A stretch of DNA of 9,612 nucleotides from an uncultured Collinsella sp. Its GTDB lineage: Bacteria > Actinomycetota > Coriobacteriia > Coriobacteriales > Coriobacteriaceae. Below the pieces are notes generated by a model. It was not told where the DNA came from, did no database searches, and saw nothing but the letters and a program-made list of their open reading frames with translations. The translations under genes and the position numbers were made by a program. Location of the stretch: the NCBI GenBank assembly GCA_900554595.1, contig USHZ01000070.1, forward strand, positions 1 through 9,612, written 5' to 3'. Shown here piece after piece: positions 1 to 5,760 of the stretch (positions are counted from its first letter, which is position 1; each line of letters begins with the position of its first letter).

Positions 1-30
1 GTCCAAATGCGACCCGCGCAGCGTCGAGCC

Positions 31-57
31 GTTACGCGGTTCGTAGAACCGCGTAAC
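31..57 (-). terminator. Perfect 12-bp inverted repeat after lysS, possible U-less terminator
   Basis: Arms GTTACGCGGTTC (31-42) and GAACCGCGTAAC (46-57) are perfectly complementary with a 3-nt loop. The repeat begins four bases beyond the lysS stop codon on the transcribed strand. No T-run follows, so it is not a classical intrinsic terminator. U-less hairpin terminators have been proposed in actinobacteria, and an RNA 3'-end stabiliser is an alternative. The dyad is seen directly; the function is inferred. Confidence 0.55.
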
Positions 58-60
58 TAG

Positions 61-2025
61 TTAGTACATCTTTGCGCCGGCAGGGATGGAAGCGTCGAGC
101 TGAATCAGGTTGAGACGCTCCTCGCCCTCCTCCTCGTGGATGGCACTGATGAGCATGCCGCAGCTGGGGATGCCCATCATCTTGCGCGGAGGCAGATTGG
201 TGATGGCGAGCAGGGTCTTGCCGACCAAGTCCTCGGGCTCGTAGTAATCGTGAATACCGGAGAGGATGGTGCGATCGGTGCCGGTGCCGTCGTCGAGCGT
301 GAAGTTCAGCAGCTTCTTGGACTTCTTGACGGCCTCGCATGCCTTGACCTTCACGGCGCGGAAGTCGCTCTTGGAGAAGGTATCAAAGTCGACGAACTCC
401 TCAAACAGCGGCTCAACGGCAATCTTGGAATAATCAACCGTGGGCTTGAGCGGCTTGACGAAGGGGCTCGCGGTGTTGCCGGCCTCGGCAGCCTTGGCAG
501 CAGCGGCACCGGACTGGAAACCCTTCTCGGGCTTCATGTGCGGGAACAGCAGCACGTCGCGGATGGAAGCCTGGTTGGTGAGCAGCATGACCACGCGGTC
601 GATACCGATGCCGATGCCACCCGCGGGAGGCATACCGTACTCGAGGGCGCGCACGTAATCCTCGTCGTACTCCATGGCCTCATCGTCGCCGCCGGCCTTC
701 TCGGCCATCTGGGCAGCGAAGCGCTCGGCCTGGTCGACCGGGTCGTTGAGCTCGGAGAACGCGTTCGCGTACTCGTGACCGGCGATGACCAGCTCAAAGC
801 GATGGGTCAGACGCGGGTCATCCTCAAAGCGCTTGGCAAGCGGGCTAACCTCGATGGGGTAATCGCACACGAAGGTGGGGTTGACGATGGTGTCCTCGCC
901 CAGCTCGTCATAGATCTCGGCGATGATCTTGCCGGCGGTCCACTCGGGCTTGATCTCCAGGCCCTTCTCGCGCGCGGCGGCAGCAAGCTCCTCAACCGGC
1001 GTGTCGATGGTGACCTGCTTACCAATCACGTCAGAGACGATATCGGTCATGGAACGGCTTGCCCACTCACCGGAAAGGTCGATGGTCTGGCCCTGGTACT
1101 CAATAACCTCGGGATTGCCGATAGCCTTGTTAGCGGCCTTAATGACACCCTGGGCGAGCGCCTTCATGCCCTCGAGATCGGAGAAGGCGCGGTAAGCCTC
1201 CATCGTGGTGAACTCGGGGTTGTGGGTGAGGTCCATACCCTCGTTGCGGAAGATGCGGCCGATCTCGAAAACGCGCTCAAAGCCGCCGACGATGCAGCGC
1301 TTGAGGTGCAGCTCGGTGGCAATACGCAGGTAGCACTCCTGATCGAGCGCGTTGAAGTGCGTGATGAACGGCTTGGCAGTAGCTCCGCCCTGGATGGTCT
1401 GCAGGATAGGGGTCTCGACCTCCATGTAGCCATCGGACTCCATAAAGCGGCGGAACGTGGAGAGGATCTGCGAGCGCTTGCGGAAGGTCTCGCGAACGTC
1501 GTCGTTGGCGATCAGGTCGACATAGCGCTGACGATAGCGGGTCTCCTTGTCGGAGAGACCGTGAAACTTCTCGGGCAGCGGGCGAACGGCCTTGGACAGC
1601 AGCGTCGCGCTCTTGGGGGCAACGGAAAGCTGGCCACGCTTGGTGCGCACGACCACGCCGGTCACGCCAAGGATATCGCCAAGGTCGAGGGCCTTGAGCG
1701 TATTCCAGGCGGCCTCGTCCATATCGTTGATGCGGCAGAACAGCTGGATCTCGCCGGTCGCGTCGCGCACGACAATGAACATGATCTTGCCCTGACCGCG
1801 CTTGGCGACCACACGGCCGCCGATCTTCACGACGTCCTCGGTGTCCTCGCCATCGGTGAGCTCGGCGTACTTAGTCTCGATGTCGACGACGTAGTCCTCA
1901 ATCTCGGAGTGCTCGGGATAGGGGTTCTGGCCCGCCTCGAACAGGGCGGCGCGCTTGGCCAGGCGGGTGGCGCGCTCGTCGTTGAGCGTCGATGCCTGTT
2001 CGGCGGCGTTCTGGTTCTCTGCCAT
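61..2025 (-). CDS. lysS: Lysyl-tRNA synthetase (class II) fused to a C-terminal tRNA-binding domain
   Basis: The enzyme charges tRNA-Lys with lysine in the cytoplasm. The 654-residue product starts with an OB-fold anticodon-binding region (about 65-145). A class II catalytic core follows: motif 1 near 195-220 (SDGYMEVETPIL), motif 2 near 250-275 (FRNEGMDLTHNPEF) and motif 3 near 464-490 (GMPPAGGIGIGIDR). This core ends at about residue 500, the usual length of bacterial LysRS. An Ala-rich linker (505-525) then leads to an extra domain at about 545-654. That domain resembles the EMAP/Trbp111-type tRNA-binding domain at the C-terminus of MetRS (ILSGI, YYEPEDLVGK, NLPPRKMMGI, SCGMLIS). The ATG at 2025 is chosen because GAGGAG lies about 7 nt upstream. 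A terminator-like hairpin sits between greA and this start. Function is near certain from the motifs; the role of the extra domain is inferred from MetRS. Confidence 0.97.
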   Translation of the reverse strand: MAENQNAAEQASTLNDERATRLAKRAALFEAGQNPYPEHSEIEDYVVDIETKYAELTDGEDTEDVVKIGGRVVAKRGQGKIMFIVVRDATGEIQLFCRINDMDEAAWNTLKALDLGDILGVTGVVVRTKRGQLSVAPKSATLLSKAVRPLPEKFHGLSDKETRYRQRYVDLIANDDVRETFRKRSQILSTFRRFMESDGYMEVETPILQTIQGGATAKPFITHFNALDQECYLRIATELHLKRCIVGGFERVFEIGRIFRNEGMDLTHNPEFTTMEAYRAFSDLEGMKALAQGVIKAANKAIGNPEVIEYQGQTIDLSGEWASRSMTDIVSDVIGKQVTIDTPVEELAAAAREKGLEIKPEWTAGKIIAEIYDELGEDTIVNPTFVCDYPIEVSPLAKRFEDDPRLTHRFELVIAGHEYANAFSELNDPVDQAERFAAQMAEKAGGDDEAMEYDEDYVRALEYGMPPAGGIGIGIDRVVMLLTNQASIRDVLLFPHMKPEKGFQSGAAAAKAAEAGNTASPFVKPLKPTVDYSKIAVEPLFEEFVDFDTFSKSDFRAVKVKACEAVKKSKKLLNFTLDDGTGTDRTILSGIHDYYEPEDLVGKTLLAITNLPPRKMMGIPSCGMLISAIHEEEGEERLNLIQLDASIPAGAKMY

Positions 2026-2043
2026 AAGTTAGCTCCTCAAACT

Positions 2044-2076
2044 AAAACGCTCCCCAGGATTCGGTCCCAGGGAGCG
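2044..2076 (-). terminator. Terminator- or attenuator-like hairpin between greA and lysS
   Basis: On the minus strand a 12-bp stem starts CGCTCCC and ends GGGAGCG, includes two G-U pairs near the middle, and has a 5-nt loop. TTTT then AG follows at once. It lies 28 bases after the greA stop and only about 22 bases before the lysS ATG, with the lysS ribosome binding site just beyond it. It could end greA transcripts, or it could modulate read-through into lysS, because no promoter can fit between it and the lysS start. Confidence 0.65.
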
Positions 2077-2104
2077 AAAACATACCTTTACGCGGGACCG
2101 TGGT

Positions 2105-2575
2105 CTAGCGTGCGATCTTGGCGATGGTGTAGATGCGGGTCTTGCCGGAAGGCGTAACGACCTCGACGGAGTCGCCCTCGCCGTGACCAATGATGGCGTG
2201 GCCGACCGGAGACTCGTTGGAAATCTTGTGCTCGAGCGAGTTGGTCTCGGTGGTACCGACGAGCGTGACTTCCATGACCTCACCGTTGGGATCAATCAGA
2301 GAAACGGTGGAACCGATGGAGACGGTCAGATCGCCCGTGGTGGCAGCAACCTGAGCGTTGGCGAGGATGGCCTGAATCTCGGCAATGCGAGCAGCATTCT
2401 GGGCCTGCTTGTCCTTGGCGGCGTCGTACTCGGAGTTCTCCGAAAGGTCGCCGAACGCGCGGGCTTCCTTGATGTCCTCGACGATCTCCTTGGCGTAATC
2501 GCCCTCACGCCAAGCGAGCTCCTCGACGAGCTTCTGGCGGCCCTCAGCGGTCAGTACGATCTGGCTTGCGTCCAT
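2105..2575 (-). CDS. greA: Transcription elongation factor GreA
   Basis: GreA enters the secondary channel of RNA polymerase and stimulates cleavage of backtracked transcripts. The 156-residue length matches the family (about 158). The N-terminal coiled coil spans roughly residues 5-75 and carries the tip signature ARAFGDLSENSEY (38-50), in which D43 and E46 correspond to the acidic tip residues that hold the catalytic magnesium. The C-terminal FKBP-like domain shows the GreA/GreB ending (SPVGHAIIGHGEGD, then VVTPSGKTRIY). The ATG at 2575 is preceded by GGGGAG. Upstream lie the tatA terminator and a consensus TTGACA -35 element, so greA probably has its own promoter. Downstream, a hairpin separates it from lysS. 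The greA-lysS neighbourhood is common in bacteria. Assignment is secure. Confidence 0.97.
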   Translation of the reverse strand: MDASQIVLTAEGRQKLVEELAWREGDYAKEIVEDIKEARAFGDLSENSEYDAAKDKQAQNAARIAEIQAILANAQVAATTGDLTVSIGSTVSLIDPNGEVMEVTLVGTTETNSLEHKISNESPVGHAIIGHGEGDSVEVVTPSGKTRIYTIAKIAR

Positions 2576-2590
2576 ACGGATATCTCCCCA

Positions 2591-2616
2591 ACTATGATGT
2601 AACGATCAACTGTCAA
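2591..2616 (-). promoter_or_regulatory. Candidate greA promoter, good -35 element and weak -10
   Basis: TTGACA, identical to the sigma-70 -35 consensus, lies at 2611-2616 directly after the T-rich tail of the tatA terminator. The best -10 choice, CATAGT at 2591-2596, matches four of six positions but leaves only a 14-bp spacer, which is short. TAGTTG gives a 16-bp spacer but matches the -10 consensus poorly. The location between a terminator and greA supports a promoter; the exact -10 is unresolved. Confidence 0.35.
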
Positions 2617-2656
2617 CAAAACGAAAAAGACCGGCTAGCCTGCGGGCAAGCCGGTC
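2617..2656 (-). terminator. Intrinsic terminator of tatA
   Basis: On the minus strand GACCGGCTTGCC pairs with GGCTAGCCGGTC, with one T-T mismatch and a 4-nt loop. TTTTTCGTTTT follows directly. It begins 25 bases after the tatA stop codon and is a strong rho-independent terminator by structure. Confidence 0.9.
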
Positions 2657-2681
2657 AGGTGCTCACCCCAAAGGGATGGGA

Positions 2682-2957
2682 CTACTCTGCGTCCGCGTCG
2701 CTGTCCTCTGCCTTCTTTTGCTTGGCAGCAGCGAGCTTGGCCTCGAGCTCTGCGATCTCCTTGTCCTCCTCGGACTCCTCGACCACAACGTCCTCGGCCT
2801 GCTTGGTTTCGCCCTTATCGTCGCCCTCCATACCCTCGCGGATATTCTTGACGGTAGAGCCGAGGGACTTGCCGAGCTTCGGCAGGTTCTTGGGCCCGAA
2901 GATAATCAGGACAACAACGAGAATAATGATGAGCTCAGGAGCCCTCAGTCCAAACAT
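2682..2957 (-). CDS. tatA: Sec-independent protein translocase subunit TatA
   Basis: TatA oligomerises in the cytoplasmic membrane to help folded proteins with twin-arginine signals pass. The 91-residue product has the family layout: a short N-terminus (MFGLRAPEL), one membrane segment (about 9-20), the hinge FGPKNLP (20-26), an amphipathic helix (about 24-42) with KLGKSLG, and a long charged tail (44-91). The tail is very acidic at its end, and residues 62-82 look able to form a helix or coiled coil. The start at 2957 is chosen because GGAGGT precedes this ATG. The open frame continues upstream to 3140, but only by reading through the tRNA-Pro gene. A promoter and a terminator flank the gene, so it appears monocistronic. 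No tatC is nearby. TatB cannot be excluded by sequence alone, but length and hinge favour TatA. Confidence 0.92.
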   Translation of the reverse strand: MFGLRAPELIIILVVVLIIFGPKNLPKLGKSLGSTVKNIREGMEGDDKGETKQAEDVVVEESEEDKEIAELEAKLAAAKQKKAEDSDADAE

Positions 2958-2993
2958 GTAGACCTCCACAATACAGCGAGACAAGCTCGAATG

Positions 2994-3022
2994 AGTATAC
3001 CGCGGGTGTCGCGGTATCACAA
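2994..3022 (-). promoter_or_regulatory. tatA promoter with an operator-like dyad in the spacer
   Basis: On the minus strand TTGTGA (3017-3022) and TATACT (2994-2999) are separated by exactly 17 bases, fitting a sigma-70-type promoter (four and five of six consensus matches). Initiation would fall near 2987, about 30 nt before the tatA ATG and after the tRNA terminator. A perfect inverted repeat, ATACCGCG-N5-CGCGGTAT (2997-3017), fills the spacer and overlaps the -10, a usual place for a repressor site. The promoter call is fairly good; the operator idea is inference. Confidence 0.65.
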
Positions 3023-3029
3023 CAATAGC

Positions 3030-3059
3030 TAAAAAAAGGGACCGCAAGAAGCGGTCCCT
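3030..3059 (-). terminator. Intrinsic terminator after tRNA-Pro
   Basis: On the minus strand GGGACCGC pairs perfectly with GCGGTCCC across a 5-nt loop (TTCTT); one more A-T pair extends the stem. A run of seven T residues follows. It begins about 11 bases after the tRNA 3' end. Confidence 0.95.
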
Positions 3060-3069
3060 CCTCATGCTC

Positions 3070-3146
3070 TGGTCGGGTTGACTGGATTTGAACCAGCGAC
3101 CCCTGCGTCCCGAACGCAGTGCTCTACCAAACTGAGCCACAACCCG
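3070..3146 (-). tRNA. tRNA-Pro, anticodon CGG
   Basis: A 77-nt cloverleaf can be folded on the minus strand. The acceptor arms are CGGGTTG and CAACCCG, followed by A73 and an encoded CCA. The D arm is GCTC-N9-GAGC. The anticodon arm is CTGCG / TTCGGGA / CGCAG, giving anticodon CGG, which reads proline CCG codons. The T arm has CTGG-TTCAAAT-CCAG. The C1-G72 pair and A73 are proline-tRNA identity features. It sits 37 bases after ispE and before a strong terminator. A TATAGT at 3155-3160 would start transcription about 2 bases before the mature 5' end, so both a private promoter and read-through from ispE are possible. Confidence 0.97.
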
Positions 3147-3154
3147 TTAGCTCG

Positions 3155-3160
3155 ACTATA
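3155..3160 (-). promoter_or_regulatory. Possible -10 element for tRNA-Pro
   Basis: TATAGT on the minus strand lies 9 bases before the tRNA 5' end at a spacing suited to initiation just upstream of the mature tRNA. No recognisable -35 hexamer lies 16-18 bases further upstream (CACGCG at 17), so support is limited to one element and position. Confidence 0.35.
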
Positions 3161-3183
3161 GTAACAAAGTTTTTCGCCGCGTG

Positions 3184-4092
3184 CTAGAGAAATTTTAATT
3201 TCTTTGGCGCTTCAATGCGAACCGTGTTGGGAATGAGCTCCGTCGCGCAGGACCACCAGCCGTTTTGCAGGGCAGCGTCGGCAAGCCTTTCGGCCGTGGC
3301 GGCGGTGTCGCAAATGGCAAACGAGCAGGCACCCGAACCGCACACGTTTGCGGCAATGGTACCGTCCTGTGAACGAAGCCAGTCAAGCACCGTTTGAATC
3401 CGCGGCTCCATCTGCGCGGAAATGACTCCCAGGTTGTTGTGGACGAGCGTGTAGGCCGCCTCTGCGTCTCCCGAACGAAGGGCAGATGCGATCGCTCCGG
3501 GCTTGTCCGCAGGCGCTGGAGTCTCGTCAAAACGTCGATAGGCTTCAATTGTCGAAACACTTGCCTCGCGCGGCTTGACCAACACGACGGGCGTTGCGGG
3601 CAGCGCGGGGTACTCAGTTGCCAGCACGTCTCCCCCACCTACGTAGAACGCAGGGCTGGCATGCAAAAAGAAGGGAACGTCAGCACCAATGCCCCGCGCA
3701 ATGTCGTCGAGCGCGGGGTCGGTGCGATCAATTCCCCAGAGCTCCGCCAAGGCAACAATGACCGCGGCCGCATCCGTCGAGGGGCCGCCCAAGCCGGCGC
3801 ACAATGGAATGCGCTTCTCAATCGTCACGCAGATGTTTGCCTCGCGACCATAATGCTCGGCCATAGCAGCAGCTGCACGATACGCCGTATTCTTTTGCAT
3901 AGGAAAGTCGGATGCCGGAATCGTCTGGACGGTCAGCGCCTGTGCCGGCGTGACCGTCACGGTATCGACAAGACCGACGGCTGCCATCAGGGAATCGACC
4001 CTGTGATAGCCGCGGGCGTCACGCTCGGTATGAACCCCCAGATAGAGGTTGATCTTTGCCGGCGCGAAAAGGGTCAGGGACCAATCGGTCAC
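3184..4092 (-). CDS. ispE: 4-diphosphocytidyl-2-C-methyl-D-erythritol kinase
   Basis: IspE phosphorylates the 2-hydroxyl of CDP-methylerythritol in the methylerythritol phosphate route to isopentenyl diphosphate, and so feeds the undecaprenyl lipid used for cell-wall precursors. The 302-residue product is a GHMP kinase. It shows the N-terminal APAKINLYLGV (10-20, with K13), the ATP loop AGLGGPSTDAAA (99-110), GIGADVPFFL (134-143, with the likely catalytic D138) and the C-terminal CGSGACSFAI (251-260). The ATP loop differs from the usual GLGGGSSDAA by Gly to Pro and Ser to Thr. The start is GTG at 4092, two bases after the stop of the Veg-family gene, with CGAGGAG 8 nt upstream inside that gene, which indicates translational coupling. 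tRNA-Pro follows after 37 bases without a terminator. Confidence 0.95.
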   Translation of the reverse strand: MTDWSLTLFAPAKINLYLGVHTERDARGYHRVDSLMAAVGLVDTVTVTPAQALTVQTIPASDFPMQKNTAYRAAAAMAEHYGREANICVTIEKRIPLCAGLGGPSTDAAAVIVALAELWGIDRTDPALDDIARGIGADVPFFLHASPAFYVGGGDVLATEYPALPATPVVLVKPREASVSTIEAYRRFDETPAPADKPGAIASALRSGDAEAAYTLVHNNLGVISAQMEPRIQTVLDWLRSQDGTIAANVCGSGACSFAICDTAATAERLADAALQNGWWSCATELIPNTVRIEAPKKLKFL

Positions 4093-4094
4093 CG

Positions 4095-4391
4095 CTAGTG
4101 CTCCTCGAGCTGATTGCCGAGCGGGGTAAAAATGTGCTCGCCGCTCTCGGGGTCGAACAGCTCGACCTGGCCGGTGAGAACATCAATATACTGGTAGGAC
4201 TGACGCGACTTGCGGCCACGGCGCTCGTCGACCTCGACGATAAAGACTGCCGGATGGACGCTCCTGATGGTGCCCATGCGCTCGACGACGCGGGTGCGGC
4301 CCATGTTGGCCTTAACCTTAACGCGATCGCCCACCATATCGGTCAGCTTCTCGTGGATGTCGTCGACGTGATTGACTTCCATCTCTTCCAT
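4095..4391 (-). CDS. Veg-family protein
   Basis: The 98-residue product resembles Veg of Bacillus subtilis, a small conserved Gram-positive protein linked to biofilm and matrix-gene control, with no known enzymatic activity. The core runs from about residue 12 to 80: a helical start (DIHEKLTDMVGDRV), then KANMGRTRVVERMGTI and HPAVFIVEVDERRG, ending with SYQYIDVLTGQVELF. This parallels Veg (GRKKTIERSG, then SYSYTDVLT). The ATG at 4391 is chosen because GGAGG lies 8 nt upstream; a longer reading from a TTG at 4415 would put this ribosome site inside the gene. Its stop is two bases before the ispE GTG, and Veg genes next to ispE are known in Firmicutes. The C-terminal tail (81-98) is longer than in B. 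subtilis Veg. Molecular function is uncertain. Confidence 0.88.
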   Translation of the reverse strand: MEEMEVNHVDDIHEKLTDMVGDRVKVKANMGRTRVVERMGTIRSVHPAVFIVEVDERRGRKSRQSYQYIDVLTGQVELFDPESGEHIFTPLGNQLEEH

Positions 4392-4418
4392 GAACAGGGC
4401 CTCCAGAAGGTGCAATTC

Positions 4419-4438
4419 AAAAAGGGGATAATACCCCT
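4419..4438 (-). repeat. Short hairpin with T-run in the leader of the Veg-family gene
   Basis: On the minus strand AGGGG-TATTAT-CCCCT forms a 5-bp stem with a 6-nt loop, and T residues continue to 4419. If transcription starts near 4452, this lies in the untranslated leader, about 28 bases before the ATG. The stem is short for a strong terminator; a weak attenuator is possible. The loop TATTAT also resembles a -10 element, but no -35 partner is evident. Confidence 0.4.
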
Positions 4439-4458
4439 AAGATAGACAAAACTCTAAT

Positions 4459-4488
4459 ACTATAGCACCCTGTTGCCGCTATACGCAA
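4459..4488 (-). promoter_or_regulatory. Candidate promoter for the Veg-ispE unit
   Basis: On the minus strand TTGCGT (4483-4488) and TATAGT (4459-4464) are separated by 18 bases. The -10 matches five of six consensus positions and the -35 only three. Initiation near 4452 would give a leader of about 60 nt. A dyad, TATAGC-N11-GCTATA (4461-4483), spans the spacer and overlaps the -10. The region 4392-4521 between dtd and the Veg-family gene is the logical place for a promoter. Confidence 0.45.
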
Positions 4489-4521
4489 GTAGCTAAATAA
4501 GCCCCGTCCAAAATTGACTAC

Positions 4522-4968
4522 TTACAGATTGTCTGTGTCCAGAACGATGGTGAATGGACCGTCGTTGACGAGGTCGACCTTCATGTCGGCGCCGAAGATG
4601 CCATGCGCTACGTGTTCGACGTCCTCGCGCACAAGCGTCAGGAAGTACTCGTAGAGCTCGTTGGCGACATCGGGGGCGCCGGCATCCGTAAACGATGGAC
4701 GGCGGCCGTGACGGCAATCGGCGAACAGCGTGAACTGCGACACCACGAGAACCTCGCCGTCGACATCGGCAAGTGCCAGGTTGGTCTTGCCGTTATCGTC
4801 CTCGTTAATGCGCAAGCCCCGGAGCTTGCCCCACAGCTTATCGGCCTCGGCGCGCGTGTCGCCATGGCCCACGCCCAGCAGCACCAGATAGCCGCGCCCA
4901 ATTTTACCCACGCACTCGCCGTCGACCGTCACGCCGGCGTTGAGCACGCGCTGCACCACCGCACGCAC
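4522..4968 (-). CDS. dtd: D-aminoacyl-tRNA deacylase
   Basis: DTD hydrolyses D-amino acids, and glycine mischarged on tRNA-Ala, from tRNAs in the cytoplasm, a chiral proofreading step. The 148-residue product has the normal length and all signatures: MRAVVQRV at the N-terminus, SQFTLFAD (77-84), GRRPSF (88-93) and VNDGPFT (134-140), the last carrying the cross-subunit Gly-Pro motif that rejects L-amino acids. The start is a GTG at 4968, three bases beyond the rdgB stop codon. Its GAGGAG ribosome site is formed by the last two Glu codons of rdgB, so the two genes should be translationally coupled. After the TAA stop no clear intrinsic terminator is seen before the Veg-family promoter region. 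Identification is secure. Confidence 0.96.
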   Translation of the reverse strand: MRAVVQRVLNAGVTVDGECVGKIGRGYLVLLGVGHGDTRAEADKLWGKLRGLRINEDDNGKTNLALADVDGEVLVVSQFTLFADCRHGRRPSFTDAGAPDVANELYEYFLTLVREDVEHVAHGIFGADMKVDLVNDGPFTIVLDTDNL

Positions 4969-4971
4969 GGC

Positions 4972-5613
4972 CTACTCCTCGCCCGTCAGTTTGGCAGATA
5001 GGTGCTCGAGCGCATGGAATCGATGACTGATGGCGTTCTTCTCGTCCGCCGTCAGCTCGGCCATGGTCTTGCCCGGCGTGTCGACCGGCAGGAACAGCGG
5101 GTCGTAGCCAAAGCCGTGATCACCGCGGCCCTCGTGCGCGATAACGCCCTCGCAGGCGCCCTCACCATAGGTGACCAAACCGTCCGTGTCGATGAGCGCG
5201 ACGACGCTCATAAAGCGCGCAGTGCGGTCCTCGTCGGCCACGCCCTCCAAATTCACGAGCAGCTTGGCATTGTTGGCGGCATCGTCACCGTGAACGCCCG
5301 CATAGCGTGCGCTATACACGCCCGGCTCGCCGTCCAGAGCATCGACGACCAGGCCCGAATCGTCGGCAATGGCCATGAGCCCCGTCTCTTCGACGGCAGC
5401 CTGCGCCTTGATGATGGCGTTCTCCAAAAACGTCGTGCCGTTTTCCTCGGGGTCCTCAAAATCACCCAGCTGGCCGAGCGCCACAAAGCGAACCTCGGGC
5501 ATAACCTTGCCCAAAATGGCCTCAATCTCGGTGAGCTTATGGGCGTTGCCCGTTGCCACGACGATGGTCGCCGCCGGGTCGAGGGTGTCGATGTCGATCT
5601 TCTCAAGTGCCAT
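4972..5613 (-). CDS. rdgB: XTP/dITP diphosphatase (RdgB/HAM1 family)
   Basis: This enzyme hydrolyses XTP, dITP and ITP to the monophosphates and keeps deaminated purines out of nucleic acids. The 213-residue product shows the family motifs in order: VATGNAHKLTEI (19-30), the acidic active-site stretch ADDSGLVVDAL (83-93), GVYSARYAG (98-106), GFGYDPLF (167-174) and EKNAISHR (191-198). The ATG at 5613 is chosen because AAGGAGG lies 6 nt upstream; the frame is open further to 5685 but that segment is Arg-rich, lacks a ribosome site and extends beyond the family N-terminus. It sits between rph and dtd. The rph-rdgB pairing is common in Gram-positives and actinobacteria. No convincing promoter is visible in the 145 bases upstream, so it may rely partly on read-through from rph. 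Confidence 0.96.
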   Translation of the reverse strand: MALEKIDIDTLDPAATIVVATGNAHKLTEIEAILGKVMPEVRFVALGQLGDFEDPEENGTTFLENAIIKAQAAVEETGLMAIADDSGLVVDALDGEPGVYSARYAGVHGDDAANNAKLLVNLEGVADEDRTARFMSVVALIDTDGLVTYGEGACEGVIAHEGRGDHGFGYDPLFLPVDTPGKTMAELTADEKNAISHRFHALEHLSAKLTGEE

Positions 5614-5723
5614 AGCTGGCCTCCTTGTCTCTATAGCAATGCCGTGTTGAGGACGACGAGGACTTCGGCCTCTCTCCCCTCTCAATCAACGGCAGTCTTA
5701 TACTTCGACGTTTTCCCAGATAA

Positions 5724-5760
5724 AACCTGCCAAAATAAACCTGTCCCTTTTTGGCAGGTT
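5724..5760 (-). terminator. Nested inverted repeats at the rph 3' end
   Basis: On the minus strand AACCTGCCAAAA (5749-5760), overlapping the rph stop codon, pairs perfectly with TTTTGGCAGGTT (5724-5735), followed by TTATC. The same 5' arm can instead pair with the nearer GGACAGGTT (5737-5745 region, 8 bp with one G-U), followed by TATTTT. The two hairpins are mutually exclusive. Either could act as the terminator, though the T-runs are short. The rest of the gap, 5614-5720, shows no other clear signal. Confidence 0.6.

Noticed and set aside
55..62. Palindrome AACTAGTT at the lysS stop codon
   Set aside because: An 8-bp palindrome is expected by chance and explains nothing beyond the adjacent hairpin.
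136..2157. A 673-codon open frame on the plus strand opposite lysS
   Set aside because: It mirrors the codon pattern of lysS and extends across the greA junction. It has no recognisable domain, no ribosome site, and a composition typical of antisense frames in GC-rich DNA.
2958..3140. N-terminal extension of tatA to 3140
   Set aside because: It would translate through the tRNA-Pro gene, its terminator and the tatA promoter. The ATG at 2957 has a strong ribosome site and gives a normal TatA.
4392..4415. TTG start for the Veg-family gene at 4415
   Set aside because: The GGAGG ribosome site would fall inside the coding region; the ATG at 4391 is correctly spaced from it.
4487..4523. AAGTAG/CTACTT inverted repeat after dtd as a terminator
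   Set aside because: Only 6 bp with a 25-nt loop and no T-run; too weak to call.
5614..5685. N-terminal extension of rdgB by 24 residues
   Set aside because: The added segment is Arg-rich and unlike the family, and the AAGGAGG site points to the ATG at 5613.
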